64,000 nt of DNA from Aliihoeflea sp. 40Bstr573 (GCF_024105655.1 NZ_JAAAMH010000003.1:124001-188000); one strand, 5' to 3'. Positions 25,995 through 34,887 are shown, counted from the stretch's first letter. Numbers and translations are program-made. The notes: a model not told the origin generated them from the sequence alone.

Positions 25995-25997
25995 ACA

Positions 25998-27011
25998 ATG
26001 CCGCGCATGACCATGATCGAGGCGATCCGCGACGCCATGGACGTGTCCATGGGCCGCGACGAGAATGTCGTCGTCTTCGGCGAGGATGTCGGCTATTTCG
26101 GCGGCGTCTTCCGCTGCACGGCGGGCCTTCAGCAGAAATACGGCACCAGCCGCTGCTTCGATGCGCCGATCTCCGAGCTCGGCATCGTCGGCACCGCCAT
26201 CGGCATGGCGGCCTACGGCCTCAAGCCCTGTGTCGAAATCCAGTTTGCCGACTACGTCTATCCGGCCTACGACCAGATCGTTTCCGAAGCCGCGCGCATC
26301 CGCTACCGTTCGGCCGGCCAGTTCACCTGCCCGATCGTGATCCGCATGCCCACCGGCGGCGGCATCTTCGGCGGCCAGACGCACAGCCAGAGCCCCGAAG
26401 CGCTGTTCACGCATGTGTCGGGCCTCAAAGTCGTCGTCCCGTCGAACCCGCAGGACGCCAAGGGCCTTTTGATCTCCGCCATCGAAGACCCCGACCCGGT
26501 GATCTTCCTCGAACCCAAGCGCCTTTACAACGGCCCCTTCGATGGCCACCACGACAGGCCCGTCACGCCCTGGTCGAAGCACGAATTGGGCGACGTCGCC
26601 GCCGATCATGTCACCGTCCCGCTCGGCAAGGCCGTCACCCGTCGCGAGGGCTCGGCGGTCACGATCCTTGCCTACGGCACGATGGTTCATGTCGCGCTCG
26701 CCGCCACCGAGGACACCGGCATCGACGCCGAAGTGATCGATTTGAGAACGCTCCTGCCGCTCGACCTCGATGCCATCGTGGCGTCGGTGAAGAAGACCGG
26801 CCGCTGCGTCGTGGTCCACGAAGCAACCATGACGTCCGGCTTCGGCGCCGAACTCGTCAGCCTCGTTCAGGAGCATTGCTTCTACCACCTCGAAGCGCCC
26901 GTTGCGCGCGTGGCGGGCTGGGACACGCCCTATCCGCACGCGCAGGAATGGGACTACTTCCCCGGCCCCGCCCGCCTCAGCGAGGCTTTGCGCGGCGTGA
27001 TGGAGGCTTGA
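25998..27011 (+). CDS. bkdA2: Branched-chain 2-oxoacid dehydrogenase E1 beta subunit
   Basis: A 337-residue transketolase-like subunit pairing with E1 alpha. FGEDVGYFGGVFR carries the ThDP-contacting Glu; IQFADYVYPAYDQIVSEAA and MPTGGGIFGGQTHSQSPEA are conserved in the family; the C-terminal half holds VIDLRTLLPLDLDAI and the closing DTPYPHAQEWDYFP. It begins three bases after the E1 alpha stop. It is intact and of normal length. The 154 bases that follow before E2 are filled with palindromic repeats rather than a normal tight junction. Confidence 0.94.
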   Translation: MPRMTMIEAIRDAMDVSMGRDENVVVFGEDVGYFGGVFRCTAGLQQKYGTSRCFDAPISELGIVGTAIGMAAYGLKPCVEIQFADYVYPAYDQIVSEAARIRYRSAGQFTCPIVIRMPTGGGIFGGQTHSQSPEALFTHVSGLKVVVPSNPQDAKGLLISAIEDPDPVIFLEPKRLYNGPFDGHHDRPVTPWSKHELGDVAADHVTVPLGKAVTRREGSAVTILAYGTMVHVALAATEDTGIDAEVIDLRTLLPLDLDAIVASVKKTGRCVVVHEATMTSGFGAELVSLVQEHCFYHLEAPVARVAGWDTPYPHAQEWDYFPGPARLSEALRGVMEA

Positions 27012-27044
27012 GGATGGCTCGTCGGTTCACCTCTCTCGCGCCCG

Positions 27045-27065
27045 CCCCTGTGCTCGGCACAGGGG
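27045..27065. repeat. Perfect palindrome in the E1 beta-E2 gap
   Basis: CCCCTGTG at 27045-27052 and CACAGGGG at 27058-27065 form an 8-bp stem with a five-base loop. It looks like a second kind of rhizobial intergenic palindrome, distinct from the C/G-rich family at 27104. No T-run follows, so it is unlikely to end transcription within the operon. Confidence 0.55.
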
Positions 27066-27103
27066 AACACGCCTCGCTTCAGCCTCGACGCGCTGCTTTT
27101 TCG

Positions 27104-27135
27104 CTATGGGGAGGAGTGAGGGGTGGGGGTATCCC
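27104..27135 (-). repeat. GC-rich palindromic repeat, copy A (degenerate, minus orientation)
   Basis: TATGGGGAGGAGTGAGGGGT and the following GGGGGTATCCCC resemble the reverse complement of the family best seen at 40629 (ACCCCCACCC, then CCTCCCCA). It sits 31 bases before the E2 start. This copy is the least conserved and lacks the full CACAAGGGG arm. Confidence 0.5.
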
Positions 27136-27165
27136 CGCCTCGATGATGAAGAAAGGGCTCTGATC

Positions 27166-28506
27166 ATGGCTGAACACACGATCAAGATGCCCGATGTGGG
27201 CGAAGGCGTTGCCGAGGCGGAGCTGGTCGAATGGCACGTCAAGGTCGGCGATCCGGTCCGCGAGGACATGGTGCTCGCGGCCGTCATGACGGACAAGGCC
27301 ACGGTCGAGATTCCATCGCCCTTCGAGGGCGAGATTTCGTGGCTCGGCGCCGAGATCGGCGACGTGGTCGCGGTCGGATCGCCGTTGATCCGGATCAAGA
27401 CGGCGGGCGAGGGGCTCAAAGAAGAGTCTCCCAAAGAAGTGACCCCCACCCCTAACCCCTCCCCACAAGGGCGAGGGGAACCGGATAGCGCACCGCCAAA
27501 AGCCGAGAAAGCATCCACGGATGAGGCGGCTGCGCCGGTGCAGAGTAAGGCAAAAACGTCGGCGCCTCCCTCCCCCCTGTGGGGAGGGATAAAGGGTGGG
27601 GGTAGCTCCCTCTCCTCCGGCGCTCCCCGCGCCGAAGGCGAAAAGCCGCTGGCCTCGCCCGCCGTCCGGCTTCGCGCCAAGGACGCGGGTATCGACCTGC
27701 GCCAGGTCGCAGGTTCCGGCCCTGCCGGCCGCATCAGCCACGAGGACCTCGACGCGTTTCTCTCGGCAGGCCGCTCGACGAGCGCTGCCCGCGGCCTTGC
27801 CCGCAACACCGAAGTCACCGAGATCAAGGTCGTCGGGCTTCGCCGCAAGATCGCGGAGAAGATGGCACTCGCCAAGCGATCGATCCCGCACATAACCTAT
27901 GTCGAGGAGATCGACGTCACTGCGCTCGAAGAGCTTCGCGCGGCGATGAATGCGGCCAGAAAGCCCGACCAACCCAAGCTGACCATGTTGCCCTTCCTGA
28001 TGCGCGCCATGGCGAAGGCGATCGGCGAGCAGCCGGAAATCAATGCGATCTACGACGACGAGGCCGGCATCATCCGCCAGCATGGCGGCATCCATATCGG
28101 CATCGCCGCGCAGACGGCGACCGGGCTCGTCGTACCCGTCGCCCGCCATGTCGAGGCGCGCGACATCTGGGATTGCGGCGCGGAGGTGAACCGTCTTGCC
28201 GAAGCGGCGAAGTCCGGCACAGCCAGCCGCGACGAGCTTTCGGGTTCGACCATCACCATCACTTCGCTGGGCGCGATGGGCGGCATCGTCACCACCCCCG
28301 TCATCAACCATCCCGAGGTCGCCATCGTCGGCGTCAACAAGATGATGATGCGCCCCGTCTGGGACGGCACGCAGTTCATTCCGCGCAAGATGATGAACCT
28401 GTCGTCATCCTTCGACCACCGCGTCATCGACGGTTGGGACGCGGCTCGGTTCATCCAGCGGATCAAGACGCTACTCGAAGCGCCCGCGCTGATTTTCGTC
28501 GATTGA
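27166..28506 (+). CDS. bkdB: Branched-chain 2-oxoacid dehydrogenase E2 (dihydrolipoyl acyltransferase)
   Basis: The 446-residue core of the BCKDH complex. The lipoyl domain (residues 1-80) has Lys44 in [12 protein letters not shown] as the lipoylation site. The peripheral subunit-binding domain is [20 protein letters not shown] through [10 protein letters not shown]. The catalytic domain ends with [17 protein letters not shown], giving the active-site His and Asp. The start [14 protein letters not shown] at 27166 was chosen because upstream codons are repeat-derived. Two copies of a GC-rich palindromic repeat lie in frame in the linker (as [12 protein letters not shown] and [13 protein letters not shown]), making it unusually low in the normal Ala/Pro character there. 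The frame is intact, so function is probably kept. Confidence 0.94.
   Translation: MAEHTIKMPDVGEGVAEAELVEWHVKVGDPVREDMVLAAVMTDKATVEIPSPFEGEISWLGAEIGDVVAVGSPLIRIKTAGEGLKEESPKEVTPTPNPSPQGRGEPDSAPPKAEKASTDEAAAPVQSKAKTSAPPSPLWGGIKGGGSSLSSGAPRAEGEKPLASPAVRLRAKDAGIDLRQVAGSGPAGRISHEDLDAFLSAGRSTSAARGLARNTEVTEIKVVGLRRKIAEKMALAKRSIPHITYVEEIDVTALEELRAAMNAARKPDQPKLTMLPFLMRAMAKAIGEQPEINAIYDDEAGIIRQHGGIHIGIAAQTATGLVVPVARHVEARDIWDCGAEVNRLAEAAKSGTASRDELSGSTITITSLGAMGGIVTTPVINHPEVAIVGVNKMMMRPVWDGTQFIPRKMMNLSSSFDHRVIDGWDAARFIQRIKTLLEAPALIFVD
27441..27480 (+). repeat. GC-rich palindromic repeat, copy B, inside the E2 coding sequence
   Basis: GACCCCCACCCCTAACCCCT followed by CCCCACAAGGGCGAGGGG, matching the family's leading arm and hairpin. 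It adds residues in the linker between the lipoyl and subunit-binding domains without breaking the frame. Same orientation as copies D and F. Confidence 0.75.
27567..27603 (-). repeat. GC-rich palindromic repeat, copy C, inside the E2 coding sequence
   Basis: CCCTCCCCCCTGTGGGGAGG then GATAAAGGGTGGGGG, the reverse complement of copies D and F almost base for base. It is also in frame and inverted relative to copy B, about 87 bases away, so the E2 mRNA could form a long hairpin between B and C. Confidence 0.78.
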
Positions 28507-28522
28507 GCAGGAGACGACCCAC

Positions 28523-29917
28523 ATGAAAGACATCTCCTGCAAGCTGCTCGTCATCGGCGCCGGGCCCGGCGGCTATGTCTGCGCGATCCGCGCCGGGCAG
28601 CTCGGCATCGACACCGTCATCGTCGAGGAGAAGCGCCCCGGTGGCACCTGCCTCAATGTCGGCTGCATCCCGTCGAAGGCCATCATTCACGCGGCGGACG
28701 AGTTCCACATCGCGACGGAGGCCTCCAAAGGCGCATCGCCGGTCGGCATCTCGCTCTCCACGCCCGCGATCGACCTCAAGAAAACCATCGGCTGGAAGGA
28801 CAACATAGTCGGCCGTCTGACGACCGGCGTTTCCGGGCTTTTGAAAAAGGCGAAGGTGAAGAGCGTCGAAGGCCGGGCGCGGTTTCGCGACGGCAAGACG
28901 GTCGAGGTCGAGACATCGACCGGGACGCAGATCATCCGCGCCGAGAACATCGTGATTGCGACCGGCTCGCAGTCGGTCGAGCTGCCGAACCTGCCCTTCG
29001 GCGGCAAGGTCATGTCCTCCACGGGAGCGCTGTCGCTAACGGAGCTGCCGGAGAAAATCGCCGTCATCGGCGCCGGCTATATCGGGCTCGAACTGGGCAC
29101 CGCCTTCGCCAAGCTCGGAGCAAAGGTCACGATCGTCGAGGCGCTGGACCGCATCCTGCCGGTCTACGACAAGGAACTGGTGCGCCCGGTCGAAAAGCGC
29201 ATCGGTGATCTCGGCATCGAGCTCCTGCTGTCGGCGAAGGCCAAGGGCCTTTCTGGAACCGGGGCATTGCTGGTCGAAACCGGCGACGGCGCAGAGCAGA
29301 AGATCGAGGCCGACGCGATCCTCGTCACGGTCGGGCGCAAGCCGGCGACCGAGAACTGGGGGCGCGAGGAACTGGTGCTCGACATGGACGGCCGCTTCGT
29401 GCGCATCGACGACCAGTGTCGCACCTCCATGCGCGGCATCTTCGCCATTGGCGACGTGACCGGCGAGCCGATGCTCGCCCACCGCGCGATGGCGCAAGGC
29501 GAGATGGTCGCGGAGATCGTCGCGGGACACAAACGGAGCTGGGACAAGGTGGCGATCGCCGCCGTCTGCTTCACCGATCCCGAGATCGTCTCGGTCGGCC
29601 TTTCGCCGGAACAGGCGAAGGCTGCGGGGCGCGAGATCAAGTCTGCGCAGTTCCCCTTCACCGCCAATGGCCGCGCCATGTCGATGGCCGACGAGACGGG
29701 CTTCGTGCGGGTCGTGGCACGGGCCGACAACCATCTGGTGCTCGGCATCCAGGCGGTCGGGCGCGGCGTCTCGGAACTGTCGGCCGCCTTCGGCCTGGCG
29801 CTCGAAATGGGCGCGCGGCTGGAGGACATCGCTGACACGATCCACGCTCATCCGACGCAGGGCGAAGCCTTGCAGGAAGCGGCTTTGCGTACGCTCGGCC
29901 ACGCCCTGCACATCTAG
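28523..29917 (+). CDS. lpdA: Dihydrolipoyl dehydrogenase (E3) of the BCKDH complex
   Basis: A 464-residue FAD flavoprotein that reoxidises dihydrolipoyl E2 with NAD. The FAD-binding GAGPGG is at residues 12-17, the redox disulfide Cys43/Cys48 is in [14 protein letters not shown], the NAD-binding motif is [12 protein letters not shown], and [12 protein letters not shown] is the second FAD motif. The C-terminal [15 protein letters not shown] holds the active-site His and Glu. It starts 16 bases after E2. Genome-encoded E3 for pyruvate dehydrogenase is usually a separate gene, so this one is probably dedicated to the bkd operon. Confidence 0.94.
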   Translation: MKDISCKLLVIGAGPGGYVCAIRAGQLGIDTVIVEEKRPGGTCLNVGCIPSKAIIHAADEFHIATEASKGASPVGISLSTPAIDLKKTIGWKDNIVGRLTTGVSGLLKKAKVKSVEGRARFRDGKTVEVETSTGTQIIRAENIVIATGSQSVELPNLPFGGKVMSSTGALSLTELPEKIAVIGAGYIGLELGTAFAKLGAKVTIVEALDRILPVYDKELVRPVEKRIGDLGIELLLSAKAKGLSGTGALLVETGDGAEQKIEADAILVTVGRKPATENWGREELVLDMDGRFVRIDDQCRTSMRGIFAIGDVTGEPMLAHRAMAQGEMVAEIVAGHKRSWDKVAIAAVCFTDPEIVSVGLSPEQAKAAGREIKSAQFPFTANGRAMSMADETGFVRVVARADNHLVLGIQAVGRGVSELSAAFGLALEMGARLEDIADTIHAHPTQGEALQEAALRTLGHALHI

Positions 29918-29920
29918 GTT

Positions 29921-30148
29921 TCAAGGCGCGAGATTGCCTGCCTCCTGTGCTGCCATTTCGACCGCCATGCGCCCTTCGGAAAGTGAGCGGTGGCCGTCGC
30001 GGACCTTGAGGCAGATGTCCAGCGCCTCGTCATGCCGGGGCCCGCGCTGCGGCCAGCCGGTGTCGGACAGGGCGGTGATGGCATCGTCGAGCGAGTCGAG
30101 GCTGCGGCCGTCGGTGAGGCGGACGGGGGTTTCGAAATGCTTGGTCAT
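29921..30148 (-). CDS. DUF982 domain-containing small protein
   Basis: A 75-residue acidic-neutral protein of the DUF982 family, which is expanded in Rhizobiales. The typical pattern is visible: FETPVRLTDGRS, a central WP (TGWPQRG), DEALDICLKVRDG and the C-terminal AVEMAAQEAG. Function is unknown for the family; no membrane segment or signal is present. It lies convergent with the E3 gene, three bases from its stop, and diverges from bioY, with a 149-base gap that shows no recognisable operator. Confidence 0.85.
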   Translation of the reverse strand: MTKHFETPVRLTDGRSLDSLDDAITALSDTGWPQRGPRHDEALDICLKVRDGHRSLSEGRMAVEMAAQEAGNLAP

Positions 30149-30297
30149 GGCAAGGCCCCCTTCGGCACCATGAACTCGCGGGATGTGGACAGGTTGCCGC
30201 CGGACTTATCCGCGCGTTGAAGATTTTGCCGCAAAGGCGTAACGAACGAGCTCAAAATCGGCCGGAACGAGCCGGAATTTTCTGAAACGGGACCACA

Positions 30298-30852
30298 ATG
30301 AACACCAAAGACATCGTCTTCATCGCACTTTTCGCTGCTCTCACCGCAGCCCTGGGAGTTTTCCCCCCGTTCACGCTGCCGGTCGTCGGCGTGCCGATCA
30401 CGGCGCAGTCGATGGGCGCGATGCTGGCCGGTTCCGTGCTCGGTGCGAAGCGCGGTTCGCTGGCCCTGGCTCTCTTCCTCGTCCTCGTCGCGGCGGGCCT
30501 TCCGCTTCTGGCCGGTGGGCGCGGCGGCTTCGCGGTCTTCGCGGGACCGGGCGGCGGCTTCCTCGTTTCGTGGATTCTGGTCGCCTTCGTGGTCGGCCTT
30601 CTGTGCGAGCGTTTCTGGCGCAATCTCGGCTTCTTCCAGGCGCTCGGGATCAACATACTCGGCGGTATCCTCGTCCTCTATCCGATCGGCATCGCCTGGA
30701 TCAGCCTGACGACCGGGCTCTCCTATTTCGAAGCCGCGGCGGGCTCGATCGGCTTTATTCCGGGCGACCTGATCAAGGCCGCGATCGCGGCGACGGTGGC
30801 GGTGACGGTGCGCAAGTCCTATCCGCTGATCGAGGCGCCCCGCCGCGCATGA
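30298..30852 (+). CDS. bioY: Biotin ECF transporter substrate-binding protein BioY
   Basis: A 184-residue membrane S-component with six predicted helices that binds biotin. Typical features are FIALFAALTAALGVFPPFTL near the start, the loop PVVGVPITAQSMGAMLAGSVLG, and the glycine-rich AGGRGGFAVFAGPGGGFLVSW segment. It heads an operon with overlapping bioM (ATGA), so the complete energised transporter is encoded here. I looked for a BioR-type box (TTATnnATAA) in the upstream gap and did not find one. Confidence 0.95.
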   Translation: MNTKDIVFIALFAALTAALGVFPPFTLPVVGVPITAQSMGAMLAGSVLGAKRGSLALALFLVLVAAGLPLLAGGRGGFAVFAGPGGGFLVSWILVAFVVGLLCERFWRNLGFFQALGINILGGILVLYPIGIAWISLTTGLSYFEAAAGSIGFIPGDLIKAAIAATVAVTVRKSYPLIEAPRRA

Positions 30853-31523
30853 TTCGCGTTTCCGGCGTCAGCCACCGCTTCGGCGAGCGCGAGGTCCTTA
30901 AGCCTTTCAGCCTCGAACTCGTCGAGCGGCGCATCGCCGTGATCGGCGCCAATGGGTCTGGCAAGAGCACTTTCGTGCGCCTGATCAATGGCTTGCTGGT
31001 GCCGACGACGGGCAGCGTCCTGGTCGACGGGCTCGACACGAAACGCGACGGCAAGGAGGTGCGCGGCAAGGTCGGCTTCGTCTTCCAGAACCCGGACAAC
31101 CAGATCGTCTATCCCGTCGTGGAAGAGGATCTGGCATTCGGTCTGAAGAACCGGAAACTGCCGAAGGACGAGATCGCGCGAAGGGTCGAGGCCGGGCTTG
31201 CCCGGTTTGGACTTTCCCACCTCGCCAAGGAGCAGACGCACCGGCTTTCGGGCGGCGAAAAGCAGATGGTCGCGATTGCCGGCGTGACAATCCTCGAACC
31301 GCAGATCATCATCTTCGACGAGCCGACGACGCTGCTCGACCTGCGCAACAAGCGGCGCGTCGCGCGGACGATTTCGGAACTGGACGAGATGGCGATCGTG
31401 GTGACGCATGACCTCGATCTCGTCGCCGATTTCGACCGCGCGCTGGTATTCGACGAAGGCGGGCTCGTCTTCGACGGAAATCCCTTCGATGCGATCCGCC
31501 ACTATGAAGGCCTGATGGGATGA
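30849..31523 (+). CDS. bioM: Biotin ECF transporter ATPase BioM
   Basis: A 224-residue A-component. Walker A is GANGSGKST, the Q-loop region FVFQNPDNQIVYPVVEEDLA contains the family's characteristic Q-x-V motif, the signature is LSGGEKQMV, and Walker B is IIIFDEPTTLLD. The switch His is in VVTHDLDL. The start at 30849 was chosen because it overlaps the bioY stop and gives a full-length ATPase; longer readings run through bioY out of frame. Its own stop overlaps the bioN start. Confidence 0.95.
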   Translation: MIRVSGVSHRFGEREVLKPFSLELVERRIAVIGANGSGKSTFVRLINGLLVPTTGSVLVDGLDTKRDGKEVRGKVGFVFQNPDNQIVYPVVEEDLAFGLKNRKLPKDEIARRVEAGLARFGLSHLAKEQTHRLSGGEKQMVAIAGVTILEPQIIIFDEPTTLLDLRNKRRVARTISELDEMAIVVTHDLDLVADFDRALVFDEGGLVFDGNPFDAIRHYEGLMG

Positions 31524-32125
31524 TCTCCGCCTACCGGCCCGGAACCAGTCCGATCCACCGTCTCGCGGCGGGGCCAAAGATGGCGGCGCTTGCCATTGCC
31601 GGAACCGGGCTCTTTTTCGTCACGGGCCTTATTGGAACGGCGGCCGCGCTCTCCGTCTCGATCGCGCTCTACCTTGTGGCGCGACTTACGCTCCGTGACC
31701 TCTGGTCGGTGCTGCGACCACTCCTGATCGTCATGATCATTCTCGTCTCGGCTCATGCCTGGCTGAACGGCTGGGCGGCGGCGTTTGCGATGGGGATGCG
31801 GCTTGGCGCGCTCGTGCTTCTCGCCGGTCTCGTGACGCTGACGACGCCGTCCTCGGCGATCATGGCGGCGATCGAGACCGGACTGCAGCCACTTGTCCGG
31901 CTTGGCGTCGATGTCGAAAAAATCAGTCTCGCGCTCTCGCTTGCCTTGCGGTTCCTGCCGTTGATCGCGTCCGTGGGCGCGGAGGTGCGCGAGGCGCAGC
32001 GGGCGCGTGGTCTCGACGGCAGCCTCGTCGCGCTCGCCGTGCCGCTTCTCGTGCGCACGCTCAAAATGGGCGAGGACATCGCCGACGCGATCGACGCGCG
32101 GGGTTTTGGCAGCGCACGCAAATGA
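31520..32125 (+). CDS. bioN: Biotin ECF transporter transmembrane protein BioN
   Basis: A 201-residue T-component with about five membrane helices. The two coupling motifs that contact the ATPase are seen as AQRARGLDG and DAIDARGFG near the C-terminus. It is short, as expected for BioN. ATGA overlaps join it to bioM upstream and to pabB downstream, so transport of biotin and a folate gene are in one transcript. Confidence 0.93.
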   Translation: MISAYRPGTSPIHRLAAGPKMAALAIAGTGLFFVTGLIGTAAALSVSIALYLVARLTLRDLWSVLRPLLIVMIILVSAHAWLNGWAAAFAMGMRLGALVLLAGLVTLTTPSSAIMAAIETGLQPLVRLGVDVEKISLALSLALRFLPLIASVGAEVREAQRARGLDGSLVALAVPLLVRTLKMGEDIADAIDARGFGSARK

Positions 32126-33285
32126 CGCCATCGTCACATCGCGGCTTCGCGCTTTTCCGCGACGATCTTTCGGGGCGCGAACTGCTCTTTGCCGAGCCGG
32201 AACGACTGATCGCCGCCTGGGACGAAAAGGGCTTCCTTCACGCGATCGAGGAGGCGCAGGCGGCGCGGGAAGCGGGCAAATGGCTGGCCGGCTATGTCTC
32301 CTATGAAGCCGGCTATCTGCTCGAGCCGAAACTGCGCCCACTGCTACCCGAGAACCGCCGTGCGCCTCTCCTGTGCTTCGGCGTCTTCGAGGGGCCGTTC
32401 GAGGGTGACGCGTTCGGGGTTTTCCGGCCGCATTCGAATGCCCAGCCGGCGATCCTCGACGCGCAAGCGTCATGGTCCTCATCGACCTATGCCACGCGTT
32501 TTCGCAAGCTTCACGATCACCTGCGCGCCGGCGACAGCTATCAGGCGAATCTGACCTTTCCGGTCGTTGCCCGGTGGGAGGGCGATCCCCTCGCGATCTT
32601 CAGCCAGCTCGCCGCCCGGCAACCGGTGCGCCATTCGGCCTTGGTCGAACTCGACGGGCCGGTTGTCGTCTCGCGCTCGCCGGAACTCTTCTTCGACGTT
32701 GCGCGCGACGGCTGGATCGAGACGCTGCCGATGAAGGGCACGGCACCTCGAGGTGCGACGCCGCAGGAGGACGCTCGCCAGCGCGATTTCCTCGCCGGCG
32801 ATCCGAAGAACCAGGCCGAGAACCGGATGATCGTCGATCTCCTGCGCAACGACATCTCGCTGATCAGCGAAGTCGGGACGCTCGACGTGCCAGACCTTTT
32901 CAGCGTCGAAACCTATGCGACGGTGCATCAGATGGTGAGCCGGGTGCGCGCGAAGCTGCGACCGGGGCTCACCATCGCCGATGTATTCGCCGCGCTCTTT
33001 CCCTGCGGGTCGATTACCGGCGCGCCGAAGATCCGCGCGATGGAAATCTTGCGCGAACTGGAAGACGGCCCGCGCGACGTCTATTGCGGCGCGGTCGGCT
33101 GGATCGCGCCCGGTCACCGGATGCGGTTCAACGTTGCGATCCGGACCCTCTCGCTCTATCCGTCGGGCGAGGCCGTCTACAATGTCGGCGGCGGTGTCGT
33201 CTTCGATTCCACGGCGGAAGGGGAATATGCCGAATGCCTCCTGAAAGCGCGCTTCGCGACGGGCAGCCCGCCGGCTACGCCCTGA
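32122..33285 (+). CDS. pabB: Aminodeoxychorismate synthase component I (PabB)
   Basis: A 387-residue chorismate-binding enzyme of the PabB/TrpE family making 4-amino-4-deoxychorismate for folate. Characteristic motifs are SRSPELFFDV, the LPMKGTAPRG segment whose Lys forms the covalent intermediate in PabB (PIKGT type), and LPxxSITGAPK-like FPCGSITGAPKIRAMEI near the end. The N-terminal domain is reduced compared with the 450-residue E. coli protein. It overlaps bioN by four bases and the aminotransferase-like gene by 52 bases, so the latter is the likely lyase partner; pabA (glutaminase) is not in the window. Confidence 0.93.
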   Translation: MTPSSHRGFALFRDDLSGRELLFAEPERLIAAWDEKGFLHAIEEAQAAREAGKWLAGYVSYEAGYLLEPKLRPLLPENRRAPLLCFGVFEGPFEGDAFGVFRPHSNAQPAILDAQASWSSSTYATRFRKLHDHLRAGDSYQANLTFPVVARWEGDPLAIFSQLAARQPVRHSALVELDGPVVVSRSPELFFDVARDGWIETLPMKGTAPRGATPQEDARQRDFLAGDPKNQAENRMIVDLLRNDISLISEVGTLDVPDLFSVETYATVHQMVSRVRAKLRPGLTIADVFAALFPCGSITGAPKIRAMEILRELEDGPRDVYCGAVGWIAPGHRMRFNVAIRTLSLYPSGEAVYNVGGGVVFDSTAEGEYAECLLKARFATGSPPATP

Positions 33286-33896
33286 TCGAGACCATGCGCC
33301 GCGAGGCGGATGGAGCGATGCCGCGCCGCGCGCGGCATCTGGATCGCATGGAGAGGTCGGCCGCCGCGCTGGGCTTTGTGTTCGACCGGCAGAATGCGCA
33401 GAAGCTGCTGGACGGCATTGACGGCGACGAGGCGCTGCGGGTGCGGCTGGAACTTCGGGCGGATGGCGTAATCGGGCTTACGACCACGCCTTTTGCAGCG
33501 CTGCCCCAAAATGCGATGTGGCATCTCGCCATCGCACGCACGCGGCTCGACGCCGCCGATCCGCTGCGCTGCCACAAGACCGATAGCCGTGCCGTCTACG
33601 CCAAGGCGCGCAGCGAGTTTCCGACCGGGATCATCGACGAGGTTCTGTTGCTCAACGGCGAAGGCGAACTTGCCGAGGGGACGATCACAAATCTCTTTCT
33701 CGACCTTGGCGAGGGCGTGCTTGCGACGCCGCCAGTGGAGGCCGGCGCGCTGCCGGGGGTGCTGCGGGCGCAACTTCTGGACCAAGGCAAGGCGGTTGAA
33801 GCACGGCTTTTGCCAAGCGACATTGCGCGGGCGCGGGCGGTCTTCGTCGGCAACTCGCTGCGCGGGTTGATCGCGGCGCGACTGGAGAGAGACTGA
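33234..33896 (+). CDS. pabC: Aminotransferase class IV protein, probable aminodeoxychorismate lyase
   Basis: A 220-residue PLP enzyme of fold type IV, somewhat shorter than the 270-residue E. coli PabC. LIETMRREADGAMPRRARHLDRM is the N-terminal family motif; the PLP Lys is in CHKTDSRAVYAKA; the cofactor-holding Glu is in LLNGEGELAEGTITNLFL. VFVGNSLRGLIAAR closes the domain. The start at 33234 is needed to include the N-terminal motif and overlaps pabB by 52 bases. Release of 4-aminobenzoate from aminodeoxychorismate is inferred from the pabB neighbour; a D-amino-acid transaminase role is less likely. Confidence 0.88.
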   Translation: MPPESALRDGQPAGYALIETMRREADGAMPRRARHLDRMERSAAALGFVFDRQNAQKLLDGIDGDEALRVRLELRADGVIGLTTTPFAALPQNAMWHLAIARTRLDAADPLRCHKTDSRAVYAKARSEFPTGIIDEVLLLNGEGELAEGTITNLFLDLGEGVLATPPVEAGALPGVLRAQLLDQGKAVEARLLPSDIARARAVFVGNSLRGLIAARLERD

Positions 33897-34802
33897 ATGC
33901 GATACACGCCCTTCGACGGGTCGGCCAAGCCCTTCACCATCGGCCTGAAGCCGCTCGACCTCGCTACCTGGCTGGAGGTGGACGAGGCGCTGGAGCCCTA
34001 TCTGGCGGAGAAGGACCGGCTTTACGCGGAACTGCCGGAGAAGGTGTTCGCCGAGCGCGCCCACACGCGCGCGGCCCAGCAGGAAGTGCTCGACCTGATC
34101 GTCGAGAACCTCGCCCAACGGCATGGCGGCACGCATGTGGTCGAGGACGGCCAGGTTCGGATCGGGGAACGTGTGGTTGCGCTTGCAGACGGTACGGCGC
34201 CGCTCAAGATCGCCTCGCATCTGGTTCAGGAAGACCTCGTCCTGATGCGCAAGGATGTCGATGGCTGGCGGCTCGTCGCCGCGTCGCTGTGCTTTCCCTC
34301 GTCCTGGTCGCTGACGGAAAAGTACGACCGCGCGCTGGAGGACATCCACCAGCCGGTGCCGCAATTCGGGCGCGGCACGCGGATGGCCGAACTCATCGCG
34401 CGGATGTTCGACAAGCTGCAGCCGGGCAATCCGGTCGAGCGCATGAACTGGTCGCTGCAGGGAAATCCCGACCTCTATCACCCGCTGTCCCACGCAAGTC
34501 GCATCGACCGCGCCGGCGAGGGCATTCGCGAACTCTCCGCACAGGAGGTGGCCGCGCGCGCATTCATCCGCGTCGAGCGACAGACGCTGCGCAAGCTGCC
34601 GCAAACGGGCGACATCCTCTTCTCCATACGGATTTATTTGAACCCGCTGGCGCGGATCGCTGCGCATGAGGATCATCGGCGCGTGGCGGACGGGTTCGCC
34701 GGGCAGCTTGGCGCGATGGACCACGATCAGCTTGCCTATAAGGGTCTCTTGCAGGATCGCGATCGGCTGGTTTCGGCGCTCCAGGCCATTTCACGCAACT
34801 GA
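33897..34802 (+). CDS. DUF3445 protein, heme-dependent oxidative N-demethylase-like
   Basis: A 301-residue soluble protein that I recognise as DUF3445, the family of heme-dependent N-demethylases such as those of dimethylamine metabolism. Conserved stretches are MRKDVDGWRLVAASLCFPSSW, the LTEKYDRALEDIHQPVP segment and RVERQTLRKLPQTGDILFSIRIY. Heme ligands cannot be assigned by eye. It starts directly after the pabC-like stop (no gap), so it is in the bio/pab transcript. What links a demethylase-like protein to folate and biotin is unclear; one-carbon transfer to folate is possible but speculative. Confidence 0.8.
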   Translation: MRYTPFDGSAKPFTIGLKPLDLATWLEVDEALEPYLAEKDRLYAELPEKVFAERAHTRAAQQEVLDLIVENLAQRHGGTHVVEDGQVRIGERVVALADGTAPLKIASHLVQEDLVLMRKDVDGWRLVAASLCFPSSWSLTEKYDRALEDIHQPVPQFGRGTRMAELIARMFDKLQPGNPVERMNWSLQGNPDLYHPLSHASRIDRAGEGIRELSAQEVAARAFIRVERQTLRKLPQTGDILFSIRIYLNPLARIAAHEDHRRVADGFAGQLGAMDHDQLAYKGLLQDRDRLVSALQAISRN

Positions 34803-34887
34803 CACGCCACTGCCGCATTGATGGCTATCGGCGTGGCGCGATCTGTGGTTTAGCAATCCGTCATCAATCACGAAGGAGACGCCTCGA

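Noticed and set aside
30149-30297. BioR operator upstream of bioY
   Set aside because: No TTATnnATAA-like palindrome in the gap between the DUF982 gene and bioY.
34805-34837. Terminator between the DUF3445 gene and hss
   Set aside because: The inverted repeat is imperfect and lacks a T-run, so I do not count it as a terminator.
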